Assembly: GCA_013399115.1 (NCBI GenBank)
Contig: VXAA01003986.1
Coordinates: 267,363 to 331,362, forward strand
Length of the DNA: 64,000 nt
DNA from: Anseranas semipalmata
Taxonomy: Eukaryota > Chordata > Aves > Anseriformes > Anseranatidae
Direction of reading: 5' to 3'
Shown one piece after another: positions 49,393 through 61,495 of this stretch. How positions within the stretch are numbered: position 1 is the stretch's first letter; every line of letters begins with the position of its first letter. The position numbers and the translations under genes were made by a program. Below the pieces are notes generated by a model that saw only the letters and a list, made by a program, of their open reading frames with translations, was not told the origin of the DNA and searched no databases.

Positions 49393-50669
49393 GTTACTAA
49401 AATCACTGCCTCAGCATGTGGATATTGCTGGATGTATCAGCCTTAATACTGAAGAAATGTACGAAGTTCTCGGCACCTTGAGACTTTAAAAAATAACTAA
49501 TCCAGCTTGAGTATAGCTAGCTCTGCTTTCGTCAGACTGCATGGCTGAAATGATCTTATTGATGGTCACTTAAATGCTCCCTTTTTGTCCTCAGCTGCCA
49601 CATATACTCCCTCTGTGTTATCTGGCAATTGCCCTGTTCCATTCAAAAGGAAGCTGCCCAGAGATGTACTGGGAGGCAAAGTATGATGTTCATTCAGACC
49701 TCACCCCACACTCAATTTTGTGACTTCGGCGCTGGCTCTAATTACTGAATGGATTGAACAAGCTAAGCAGTCTAGCAACCTGTTATTAACATTACCTGAA
49801 AACACAGCTGAGTCTAGCTATTAGAGGTGCTTCCAACTTTGTTTGGGGAAAAAAAAAAATCTAAATGAGAGCAACTCCTCCCCTTCCATCCAGTTTCACC
49901 TGACCTGTGCTGATCTGCCACACCCTACAATTTTTAGCTGAGTAAGATGAAACTCCAAAGGAAAACTGTCTTATTGTGATTCAGTACCAGGTTAAAATGC
50001 AAAAGGAGTGCGTCCTTGCTCCTTCACTAGTACACTCTGCACAGCAGCTCCCCTCTTCCATCCCTGGGCTGGCCGTACTCGCTCGTTAACCCTGGAGTCA
50101 GTTCTGCTAACAGAAACACACCTATACGGCACCATCCTCTTGCGTACACACTGCTGTAAGTTCCTACAGGAGCGTCTGCGCAGATGGCAGGAGAGGAGTT
50201 TGCTCAGCCAGGACTTGGACTGTCACTGGCTGTGAGCACTCTCACTACAGTGGTGTCAGCACACCAAACCAGTAAGAACCAATACAAACCTCCTCCTGTC
50301 GTAAGCATTCGATTCCTGAAAAAAATAGGTCATCTAGGAATACAGGTTGCCAAATGCACACATGGACAAATAAACAGCTTTTGGATGTGCAATGGAGGAA
50401 TGGGGAAATATCCTAAAAACCGGGACCAGTAATTCAGTGGAAGAAATAATTCTGTTACCTCGGGATTCAAATTGCCACACTGAAGTCCGTGTGAATATAG
50501 CCGACGACTTAATGTGTACGTGATCAGACTCCTGGGACTCAGCTCTGTGAGGCATCAAGCACTCCCATATGGTGCAGAGAGCACTGCCATTCCTGTAGAA
50601 GCTCAGGAGTTTTGAAGAGTCTGAAATTTAAAAAAAATGCTAGTGCAGATACTTCCTGAAAATGGAAGA
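49393..50669. other. Unique non-coding DNA
   Basis: Nothing supported downstream of the CR1. Confidence 0.5.
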
Positions 50670-50697
50670 GATGCCAAGACATGGATGCCAAGACATG
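50670..50697 (+). repeat. Perfect 14-bp tandem duplication
   Basis: GATGCCAAGACATG occurs twice head to tail (50670-50683, 50684-50697) without mismatch, so the duplication is recent. Confidence 0.9.
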
Positions 50698-52434
50698 AGT
50701 TAATTACTGCTCAGCTGCTTTCAACAGAAAAATAAATTACTGGTTTGATTGATTACAAGACTGCAAGAGCACGGTTAAAGGTTAGATAGCAAGTCTATTC
50801 ACAATCTCTTTGGAATAATAAAAGATAAAGTTATTGGAATAGGGTAAATATAAATTTATGATTTTTTCAATTAAAACAAATTAGATCCTGTTTGTTCATA
50901 TCATTTTGATACAGAGACAATTATTTAAATACCTAAATATTTAAAATTGAACTGATGGCCTGCATTAAGACCTAAATGCCCCATACTCTATTAAGCTAAA
51001 GTAATACAAGTAACACTCAAGCAGCCCACGTTTGGTGCTGACAGTGACATGGAAGAACATTTTGCAGGGTCCACCAGCAGGGAAACATATGGAACCAGAG
51101 CTTGCTGTAGCAATGACCAGTAACTGCTGCCTTGCCTACAAGCACAGTGTATTCAGTCTACTTCAATCTAGTGCTAACTGAATTAAACTAACTGGTTACT
51201 AACTAGCTTATTCAAAGTTGTGAAATCTCACCCACGCTGGAAGCTCAAGGAGCAAAGATTGTTTTCCTTTTCCAGTCTCTGCAGGAGAACTGTGTGGGGG
51301 TCTAATAGTCGTTTGTAATAGTGATTGTGGGAGGCTGGGACACCCCAGGTAATGGGAAAAAAAAAAGTATTGATAGCACAAGAGTCAGGGGATCCAGCGT
51401 AGCTGGCTCTCAGTCAGAGCTAGGGAGCTAAGGCAGAGCAGGCTGCCTTCTGCAGCGCTACGTGTGTGTCTGGGCCCTGCACGGCCCCGTGCCTCTGAGA
51501 TGCTGCCCCTCGCAAACTAGGCCACGGTCTCCTGTGGAGATGGCTGAGGGTCTTTGTAGATGTCACCACAGATCCCACGGCACAAATCAGCCCAGCTTGA
51601 TTCATGGTAACAGTGCAAAGAAGTGTTTGTGTCTCTGCCCTGCTGTCCCCTTGGGAGCGTGACCCTGAGAGCTGATGCCGCACACCGCTGCTGGGGCCTG
51701 CAGGGGCTGTTGGAGAGGCCTTCACGCAGCTATGACGCAGGTGATCTGCTGCTGGACTGGAGGGAGCCACGGATTTGACAGATGTTCTTGCAACTTTCTG
51801 CTGCAATCGATACAGCCGACTGGTCCGAAGTCAACTTTCCATGTAGTAAATAAACTGAGGTCACCGCAGCCCCAGCCTGGTTAATCCGCAACCCAGACAA
51901 GCCATGCGTAGATAACAGAGAATTGATTTCCACAGTGCAATTGTAGACAAATGCCCACAAACTGCCCATTCAATTTATGAGCTACAAGGAAAAATAAATG
52001 TTTCTATGATTATCAGTGTTAACCAAAGTTTCTTCAGAAAAAGAACAAAAAGATCCAAAACAAAAGATAATGCAGTGGCTTATTTAAGGCATGACTTCTT
52101 GTTTGCTGATTTAAAAAGCAAAGCAATGCTACTATGGCAGATACAGAAGTCTGAGCTCAGAACACCATATCCAGTATAACTTGACACAGATTAAGGGGCG
52201 AGCAGAGGAAAGTGAATTTCAACCAGCTTTGGATCCTCCCCCTTTCATTCTTCTCAGGAGACTAAACAATATCTGGTGGCATTAGCAGTTGAACTAAATG
52301 AGGAAAGAAAACAGGAAATCAGTTTGAAACAGCTATGGCTCAGGCATTTTGGGGAAAAAAAAATGTGGTTAACAGCAGAAGAGGACACTAGCAACACTGC
52401 TACAGTACCTAATCTGTGCATAAATATTAAGGTT
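50698..52434. other. Unique non-coding DNA
   Basis: Nothing supported. Frames at 51420-51884 on both strands oppose each other and have no motif. Confidence 0.5.
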
Positions 52435-52597
52435 TCACAGAATCACAGAATCACAGAATATCCCGAGTTGGAAGGGACCCATAAGGATCATCGAGTCCAA
52501 CTCCTGGCACTGCACAGGTCTACCCAAAATTTTAGACCATGTGACTAAGTGCACAGTCCAAATGCCTCTTAAATTCAGACAGGCTTGGTGCAGTGGT
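52435..52597 (-). mobile_element. CR1 LINE 3' tail, minus strand
   Basis: It begins with three TCACAGAA repeats (the complement of the CR1 terminal octamer). Then come GAGTTGGAAGGGACCCATAA, GGATCATCGAGTCCAACTCC and a lengthened 3' region (TGGCACTGCACAGGTCTACC). It ends near CAGACAGGCTTGGTGCAGTG. The longer 3' region marks yet another CR1 subfamily. 5'-truncated. Confidence 0.92.
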
Positions 52598-55500
52598 TTG
52601 CTGCACTTTCTCTTGTTCTGTAGTTATGTGTTGATACCTACTACATGGGACTGTGGGCCTAGGAAGGACAGAAGCATTACATGCACTAGATTCGAATAGA
52701 GAACTAAATTTTGCTTTTTGTCCTTTTGACCAGTTGAGTCAGTGGATCTGTTCTAAATAGCTATCTAGAGTAGGATAAAGCATTCTTTGCCTTCCTGATG
52801 TCGCCTGTGCAATAAACTGTAAAGAAAACTGCAGGAGACAAGTCAAGCAGGATTTCAGCTAATAGGGACAAAACTTTGTAAAAGACATGAACTAAAAATT
52901 TCATACCTCAGTACAAATTCAAGCTTTCCCAAAAGGTAGGACTGATCAACTATGCAGCTGTGGGTTAGTGCATAACAGGCTCCTAGGCCATTCATTCAGT
53001 TCAGTATGACTTGGGCAGTAAAGAAGCCTTTGCAGCAGTTCCGCTAAACATCATTACCTCAAGTCTAGGTCCAAATTATTTTTCTAATGCTTGGTTTAAG
53101 CAGTACATCTCACCAAGCCATTCCTCCAGGGCAAAAGTCCAATTGTACTTCCACCAGTCATATTCTCTGTTCTCCTTGCACTTCTGTCAGCCTTTTTTTC
53201 ATGCTGAACAGCAGCCTTTCAAAAAGACCAAGTTGTTTGATGGGCAGTATTACATAACATTATGTTTTTAATAGTTTTTTTCAGCTGTTTTGTACCTGTT
53301 CCTGAAGAAAGGTTTATTGCAAAAGCAATGACGCGCTCCACTGCTTGGGAAGAGCTAAAGACAAGCTACTCTGCAAGTTTGCTCCTCACAAGGAGTGTAT
53401 TTGCAGAACAACCTTCTCCCAGCCCTTGTTCTCTCTATTCCCCTGGGAAATATATTGATGGACATAGTTCATCTTGAACATGAAACAGCAGTAGGCATTA
53501 TTTCTATAGAGAACCCAAATATATTATGCAGACAGGAACATTAAAGATATGCCAATAATTCTTACAGTGTTTATTATGCTGTTATCTTGAAGATCAGTGA
53601 AATTAATAGCTGTCAGTAACATGCATGGTCAGTCTAGACTGAAACACTCATACCAGATATGTTGTCTTTAAAAATACTGTAAATTTCCTTTTTCATTCAA
53701 CTCAGGTTTTCATGAATGAATCTTTTGGAACAAATCCTTTTTTTCCCATTGAAATGAATTGGTAAAGGCTATTTCCTAACACAAAACAATCTTAATGACC
53801 TCCCTCAGCAAATTAGGCTGTGGACTTTAAACATGTGCTTAAAAAATTCAAGTGCAAATTTACCTTTTGGTCATGGAGAAAGTCATTGGGCAGTTAGACA
53901 TTTCTGACTGACTGCCAATTCAAATATCAGGTATTCATGACAAAATTTCTCTTGTGAATGGACAAGACGCAGCCTTAGCAGATCCACATAGGTGAGTAGA
54001 AGCAGAAAGGGACACATTCCTTTCTCAGCCTCATGAAAGCTTCTCTGTTACTTAAATGAGCCTTGGTAATATCCCAGGACCAAGCAACAGGACAAATTCT
54101 CCTCGCGCAACTCAGATGAGAAATCACAGTGGTGTCAAAGAAACACATATATAATTCAAGTCAGAAAGACTTGTCCAAATCTTTCAGCAAGAACAGATGG
54201 AAGTATTCAGAAAACACAGTGATGATGGGATAAAGGTTTGATGGAGGGTGAGAAATGTCATAGGCTACTCACACAAGCATCACCAGAGTAATTAAATGGA
54301 GCACCCAGAGAAAAGGCAAGACTCAAAGGAGGAATGTATTTCCACAGGTGGCTGCCTGTGGGGAGGTGGGGATTAGATGCCACTATTACTACAGCCTGTT
54401 TACATACAAGAAGCAGGAAAAACACTGCAGAGAAATAGGTATAGTACTAATCTCAAAATCACCAGGAAGATTGTTTTTATGTATTTAGTAAGTTAACAAG
54501 TATCTAGTGGGGGAAGGGAAGTGGTACCATTTTTAGCCTCCTTTCTTAATGAAAAAAGATTTATTTGGCCTTGCTGCCTCCTCTGGTATTTGCTTTCCTA
54601 CTTATCCTATGACTTTAAAACCACTGGCCAATCTTAACCTGGTTTTACAATTGCATAAGGTCACTGAGTGAGTAAAGTTCTGGATGTTTTCAGAATGAAG
54701 GTAGCAATGAAAAAGACAGAATCGTATGTGCTTTTTTATAAATTCCAGTTACGCTTGACTGAGGGAAATACTCAACATGTACTTGCAAGAATCTACAAAG
54801 GAGCTTACAAAGACCCCATCAGCAGGAAAAGTTAGTCGGTTCACCATCAGCTGAAAGGCATGAGCTCATAGGAAACCGTTCAGCACAACACTTGTGGAAT
54901 GGCTTGGTGGTTAACTGCAGTGAGACATGCTTTCCAAACAGAGGAGACAAAACATCTTGTGGTTCTGCGAGGATTTCTTCTGTGGCACGACAGACTTCAG
55001 CAGGCCCCTTTCCTCTGCAGCTGCTTAATCCGAACCACCACACCATCGGTATGTATGGATAAGAAGCAACTTAAATCAGAGAAGGGATACAGCTGAAAAC
55101 AGCAAACCAATCTGTTTTATCTGGCTGACGTCCCCATTCTGCTTCACAGAATGATTACAGAGAGATCTGTGAGCACAGGGTAGGGACAGGCAACAGGAAT
55201 AAGTATGCAGGAGTAGAGATAGGGCCGGCTACCCAGTCAATAAATGCTTGCATAATCTGAGGTTCAATACACATATTGTAAAGTCAGACAAAAATCTAGG
55301 ACCTGCAGTAAAGGATGGAGGTGAACGGAGGAGTGGATAGCTACTCTGTGATAATAAAAGGCTTAAAACAGACTGGGAATTTTTACTTTGCACCAGAATA
55401 ATTATCAATGAACCCAGAAAGGTATCTGCCAGTGTAAGAGTATCACAGTTTGGCTCTGTGGAGTTGAAACTCTAAAGTATTCCTATTTCTTTCTTAAAGA

Positions 55501-56842
55501 CAAGAATAAATAGCTGAACCTTGAGGAAAATGGTGAGCAAGAATTTCAAACAAGAAAAAGAATTTTTAATAAAATTAAACCCTCATATATTAAAGTTTTG
55601 TCTTAGACCTAAAGAAAGGCACTAAGTACATTTTCTGTTGTCCCCACAAGGCATATATGAAGCAATGGCACTTGGAGACTGTGCAATTCTTTCAAGACTG
55701 GGCAGGATAAATCAGTTCACAGTAAGCTCCAGGTTTTTATAGCCACAGCTATGTAGAAGCTGAGCTAGGGTCAGGTTTATACAACACCTCTGCTGTGAAG
55801 CTCAGTTTCACTTTTCCTTATTTCACCACCATTTTTATTAACTTTTGTACAAAGAAAGGCTCAATTATCTGTTAACAGTCTCTTCAGTCATCAGTGTTCA
55901 TTATGCTCTGTTCATATATGTGTAGACCTTTACAGTGTACTTTGCAGCTTTGCTAATGATAACACCTGCAACAGTCACCTGGTAAGGCTTAAACAACATA
56001 TTTATCATATATATACATACGCCTTCCTTGAGCATGCGGAACTTGCAATTTTCAAAACAGCTTCAGGCATTTGGACCCATTTATCTGGCCTTACCGTTCG
56101 CTTAGGAAATTTCTACGTCTGCGGAAAACTCACCCTTGATGTCTGAAGACAGACTGGTAAATAAGCGCCTTGTTTTTCAACAGTCCTAAGTACCAAGTCC
56201 CACTGAAGCCAGTGGAAGTTGAGCGCTTCTGAACATGAAGTCAGCGAGTGAGGCAGCTTCCCCCTTCATGGCTGTAGTCACAAGGCCTCCCAGCTGGAAA
56301 ATACTAGTCCGTCTGTAATTCGGAAGAAATATGGACAGGACAGTTATTTATACTAAATCCACTTTATATGGTGTGACCATACGTAGTGGTCTCATAGTTA
56401 TCAATTTTATGTAAGCCTTTACATTGCCAGGAGGGTGTAAAAGGCCACTTATGTCAGTAGTGATCAGGCCCTCTTTGTCTTCTGTGCATGCAAGCATAAC
56501 ATCGCAAATATTTACCCAATTAGACAGTTAGCTCCACCCGACTATAAGCAAACAAAAACAACTACTCATAACATTCCAGAGAAACAACACAGCACGAGAA
56601 CAAAGATTTCCACACACAAACACAGGCAACCATCTAACCACAAAGCAGCAAAACCAGCAGATTTTTTAATGTTAAAAAATAGGGGCAAGTTCTCTTTGAT
56701 ATCCAGAAATCTTTGTGCTGCTGATTCAGAAGTAGGAGATACTGCTTGATTTTTCCAGCTGAGATTCCTCCAGTGAATCTGGAAAAAATAAATACATATT
56801 CAGTTGAGTAGATGCCAAGGTTGGCTGATGAGAAGACCGATA
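52598..56842. other. Unique AT-rich non-coding DNA
   Basis: No supported gene. All frames are under about 90 codons and motif-free. Confidence 0.5.
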
Positions 56843-56902
56843 GCTTCTAACATGGGACACAAAGCCATTTTAGCTTCTAAGATGGGATACAGCACCATTT
56901 GA
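56843..56902 (+). repeat. 30-bp tandem duplication, diverged
   Basis: TAGCTTCTAACATGGGACAC plus AAAGCCATTT (56843-56872) is followed directly by TAGCTTCTAAGATGGGATAC plus AGCACCATTT (56873-56902), five differences in 30. A third partial echo (GAGCCATTTTGTGC) follows. The surrounding 56.8-57.2 kb has a repeat-like feel, possibly an old LTR, but I cannot name it. Confidence 0.8.
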
Positions 56903-59900
56903 TCTTGAGCCATTTTGTGCTTATGTCTTCTCTTTCCTCTGATGGGGGTATCATTCTTTATTCCTTGTGTGTGTTTCTCAGTTGCCAGATGTGGGACATA
57001 AGAAACTAGTAACACCCAAGAGGTTAATGCCTGTTTGCCGTGAGGTCATCTTGCAATCAAAATTTCTGAACCTCTGCAATAGATGTGAAGGCACCGATTT
57101 CATCTTTACTAATGCCCCCAACCCCCTGTAGGCAATACACAAACAAACCTTATCAAAGCGTGAAACCTGGGTGAGTTCTGGACCTACCAACCATCCCGCA
57201 TGATAGCAGGGTACAAACATATAGCTGCCCTCTGACCTCGAAGCTCAAATCTATCCTACTTCATTTACTTCTGAATACAGAAAGCAAAAGCTTTTGCTGC
57301 AGTCAGAGAGAAACAGGCACCTCCCAAGGCCAGTTCAGACAAACTCGGATCTCAGCAGCCCTGTGGAGGTACTATTTCCCTCTGCTGCCTGCAAAGGCAA
57401 CTGAAAGCAGCTGGGCTTGAACTGAGACACCTCCATTAAGTGCATTAATCTGAGCAGACAGAGTGGGCGCGGTGCATGTTCCTACACCATACACGCTGCT
57501 CTCCTATGTTTTGAAATCCAGTAAGCCTGAAAAATACAGTAAGTGAAGCTGGCAGCGTGCAGCTCAGGTCATTAACAAGATGAAATTTGCAGAATCCTAA
57601 ACTAGTATTTGATTTAAGATGACTCTGTTAGCAGTATCTGTAAAAAAAGTAAAATCTTCTATGGCATACAACTGAAGCAGTCATATAAGACCAACCGTAC
57701 ATTACATTACAACAATAGCAAGAGTTACATTAGCATATAATTATGTCCTTGAGTTTACATGCAAGTGGCTTGATCTCATTATTACAAGTAAAGCGTGCCC
57801 TTTTATGAGTAAAAGCTGAAGGGTTTGGCTCTAAGTAAATACACTTTTCAGCACATCCTAGCTTCAGCAGTTTCTAAACTATCACCCCAGGCAAAGTTGT
57901 AGGCTTTCCACATGCTGCACTTTTTTAACTTAAAGTTCAGTTTGGCAATCTGAAAATATACCTAACAGCAATTCATACCACCTAGGTATAGTGCACTGCA
58001 TTTAAGACTACTGCTGATGCCATCACTGAAACAGGAATCTTGATGTTTTGCCTGACAAGTGGCAATGTTTATAGCACTAATCACAATGCAACAGGGAAGC
58101 CACATTTTCATATCACACCATGCAGTAACGTGTACCCCAAGTTCTCTCTCTGATGTTGTCTTTCCTCTGCATTGGTCTTCCTGGCTGCTTTACACTGCCA
58201 AGCTTTTCACAATGCCCTGTTCGAAATGAAGACTGTTCTCTGAATACATGAGTCTACACTATGATGGGAGAAAAAGTCAAATTTAATCACTTGTACTTCA
58301 AGGTGAGCTTAACTCTACATATCCACACTCTCCAGATGGCAGCCTGGAAGAGGCACTGGCAGTAGTCAGGCATCTCCTCTGACCACTTTCAGGTAGTTAT
58401 TATAATGAGTCCTAGATGAGCTATATATGTCTGTAAGTACTTTAAAAAAAAAAAAAAATGAATTGGGCAGAACAATCCTATATGAAAAGCTCTAGAAGAA
58501 AGTGTTTCCCATATGATAGCAATAGTTCTAAAACTCTAGACCATTGTGCTCCAGAGTCTAAAGGACATGCAGACGTAGAGATATAACCATGGTGCGTGAT
58601 ACGGAGTCTATACTTGGTGGCTACAGCTTTGCTATTTATAGTTATTACTATAGTAAGGACAGGCAAGGAAGTTGCAGAGCAGAGGACAGCTCATCTGATT
58701 TAGATCTTATCTGTCTCATCAGACACCAAGGCTGCAGCCAGCCTTCCTAGATGGGAACAGTCTTTCTACCTGACACAGTGAGAAGAGTTTGGAAAATGAG
58801 GATGTTGTAAGGTTCCTTCCTATTCTGTGTAACTACTCGTTCCACCTGTGTAGCTACAGGAGACAGTGTCACTACACATCTCCTCTGCTGTAGCATGATG
58901 AAGTCTAAAGATTTTAGCATGCACTTGGGGAGTAACTCCTTTGTGGTGGCTTCATGGCTAACCCTAAAAGCCAGCAGATGAATTCCAGAAGCATGTTCCT
59001 CAGGCACATTACAAAAGCAGGAAGGTTTCCATCACGAGAGGACAAAAAGTGCTGGAACTGTGTAACACGAGAAGAGGGCTGTGAGGGGAACTTATTTTAC
59101 ATTGCAATCCTCGAGGAAATTCTCTTTTCATTCTATGAGGGAATGACCGAGTCCCAGGTCACCAAACAAGTGAAAAACATTTGAGCTCACAACCAGCCAC
59201 GGACGGGCTTGCACATACACTTTGGAGAAGCCCTTTCACAAAACTTGATGTTTTATCAGGACCAGTGATACTTCTCTGTTTTCTTCTCCAGGCAAATAAT
59301 GTTCCTATCAAGAGATAATCTATATAAAAGGCAATGTTCCTTCTGTTTGTTTGTTTGTTTTTAACACGGTACACATGTTGTTTATTTCACCTATGCTTTA
59401 GACTATCATGACTTGCACTACTACTATAAAAAACTGGCTGTCCCTTCATATGATGATTGACTAGCTGCTCATTTACAAAGGCATTATAGCCAATAATTTT
59501 ACTTTTAAGGAAATACACTCCTTATAACGCCCTGCTTTTTATGCCACAGCTAATGTAAAAAAATAAAATACGGATAGAAACACTGCTTCTAATTAGCATC
59601 TTTAAAGATGTGGAGGTAGTATAAATAAATGTTTAAACGTAAATACAGTAGGAACAGAATTCCAACAATTTTTAACCACAGCTGGACAGAACAGCTTGCA
59701 TCGGTAACACCGCTCATACCAGCCTCATAAACCTGCTAATGTCATCAAAGAAGTAATTTTTCTTGACAGTATAACCAGCAAATAGTATTTTTTTTCCTAA
59801 GGAAGTTTAGATCAAACCACTTTGTTGACTATCAAGCCTGAACTCACTGAACTAGCTGCTACATAAATATGCAGAAGGATGGTGATGAATGAAGTTGAAA

Positions 59901-61351
59901 CAAAGACGCCGTCTTTGTGTCAGGACAGAGGTTCATTGACAGTGAGTCAGTACCCACAGCTGCATGTGGGATGTTGATTAGCTAATTATATGATAGTTGT
60001 TACATGAATTTATAGACACTTGAAGACTGCAGCCTACATATAATTGTTCTTTCTGTTTTGTTCTGGTAGAAAAGCAGCTAGAGAAACGTCTGCAACTAAA
60101 CAAAAAAACTTCAATTAACATTTGTCATATGCCCGATACGATACTATTAACTGCACAAAGTAATAGCTTTGTTAGGATACCTCAGGGTTTAATTTCCATG
60201 TTAAGTCTCCAACTCCAGTTTGTCACCCTCAGATTATACACAAGCAGCAGAGTTTTTAAGTTCTGCTCACTGTGGATGACTCACATTATTATATACCAGC
60301 CACCAACACGCTTTGTTTTACCCCTTTGTTTTACACGCCTGAAGTGTTCTGCCTAGGGTTCGTCTTGTCACAAGTCCGTACTTTTTGCATACTGCTTATT
60401 GTACCATGTAATCACTCCCTGTACTTCTCCTTTTAGCTTTTAATGAGATCCTGCACTGGGACTTAGGCAATTTCACAAAACTATGCTACAGAATTCTGCA
60501 TACACCATGTTATTGAGGTACGGTGATCTCCAAGGAAGCATTGTGCAACCTGCAGGCTGCAGTGAGGATTCCTGAGAATTCACCCAACTAAGCTGAAGAC
60601 AAAGCAAAGAACTTAGTCTGATAAACTGTAACCCATGTCAAAAGATTTTTTGAACTATTGTGAGTAAAGTTGGCACCAGGAATCAAACAATGCGTGTCAC
60701 TAAATCCTTTTATGGAGACACAAGAGATTAAGGTTTAGGTTATGACCGGGAAAGTTCCTTTTCTCTGTATCAATTGGAGAAAGCCTGAAAGGTGAAAAAA
60801 ATTCCAGAAAGTCTCCAGTGAAGCAGAGGGAGAGCAGCGTCAGGCATAATACAGGTCTTGTTCAGCAGCAGAGGAAGCTGATTATTTCTGTGATTCTCTG
60901 CCACTGCCTTCTGAGATTGTATCAGCAGCCAGCTCAGTTTTTGATCTGTTGTGAATAGGGAGGAAAACAAAATGCCCCAGTAACCTATCCGAAGCTTCCT
61001 GCTTAAGAGGCCCACAGAACAGTCTTTGTAAGACACAGATGTTGTCAGATTTCAGAATGTCACAGTTTAATACAGGAAGCAGGAAAGAACAGGTGAAATA
61101 ATTTATGTAATTTATGTAATGATGCTGAGTACTTCCAGATTCTGCTGCCTTTGCTAAGGAATGAGATAAAAATAACTATGTCATTAATCTCACGGAGACA
61201 CATGAGCACTTCTTTCCAGAAATAACTGTTAAGCATAAAATTTCAGGCATTAATCAAAGCTTTCAGAGGCCCAACACCTTTTAGGATCCTAAAAGGAAAC
61301 CCAAGCCATTATGACTACAAGGCAACACAAACATAATGGGGCACTTAACCT
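56903..61351. other. Unique AT-rich non-coding DNA
   Basis: No supported gene. An A15 tract lies at 58444-58458. If a minus-strand gene occupies 61.35-63.9 kb, this is its downstream intergenic flank. Confidence 0.5.
59345..59362 (+). repeat. (GTTT)n microsatellite
   Basis: TGTTTGTTTGTTTGTTTTT, about four units. Confidence 0.85.
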
Positions 61352-61495
61352 TTATTCTAAGAAGGTAACTTCAGGAAAAACATGCTTGGGGACAATTTCT
61401 CGACTAGTGTACATTCGTACTGCTTCCACTGGTTTTAGCAAAGCTGCAGCAAGTTTTACCATCTCAGAAGCTGGTCTCTGCTGTCTGAAAGAAGC
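61352..61495 (-). CDS. Candidate terminal coding exon of an unidentified minus-strand gene
   Basis: Read on the minus strand, a polypyrimidine tract (GCTCTTCTTTCTTCCAG) ends at an AG acceptor at plus 61496-61497. It opens 47 codons with vertebrate-like codon choice and no low-complexity. The peptide begins ASFRQQRPASEM, continues VKLAAALLKPVEAVRMY and ends EVTFLE. The TAA stop (61352-61354) lies inside an AATAAA signal (plus 61351-61356), and a GT-rich stretch (ATGTTTGTGTTG) follows about 20 bases later, as expected for 3'-end formation. Such a minimal 3' UTR is typical of very short housekeeping transcripts. The opposite strand is also open (61311-61532), which weakens the case. I do not recognise the protein; the short helix rich in A, L, K and V recalls small mitochondrial proteins, but that is only an impression. 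Confidence 0.4.
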   Translation of the reverse strand, partial: ASFRQQRPASEMVKLAAALLKPVEAVRMYTSREIVPKHVFPEVTFLE

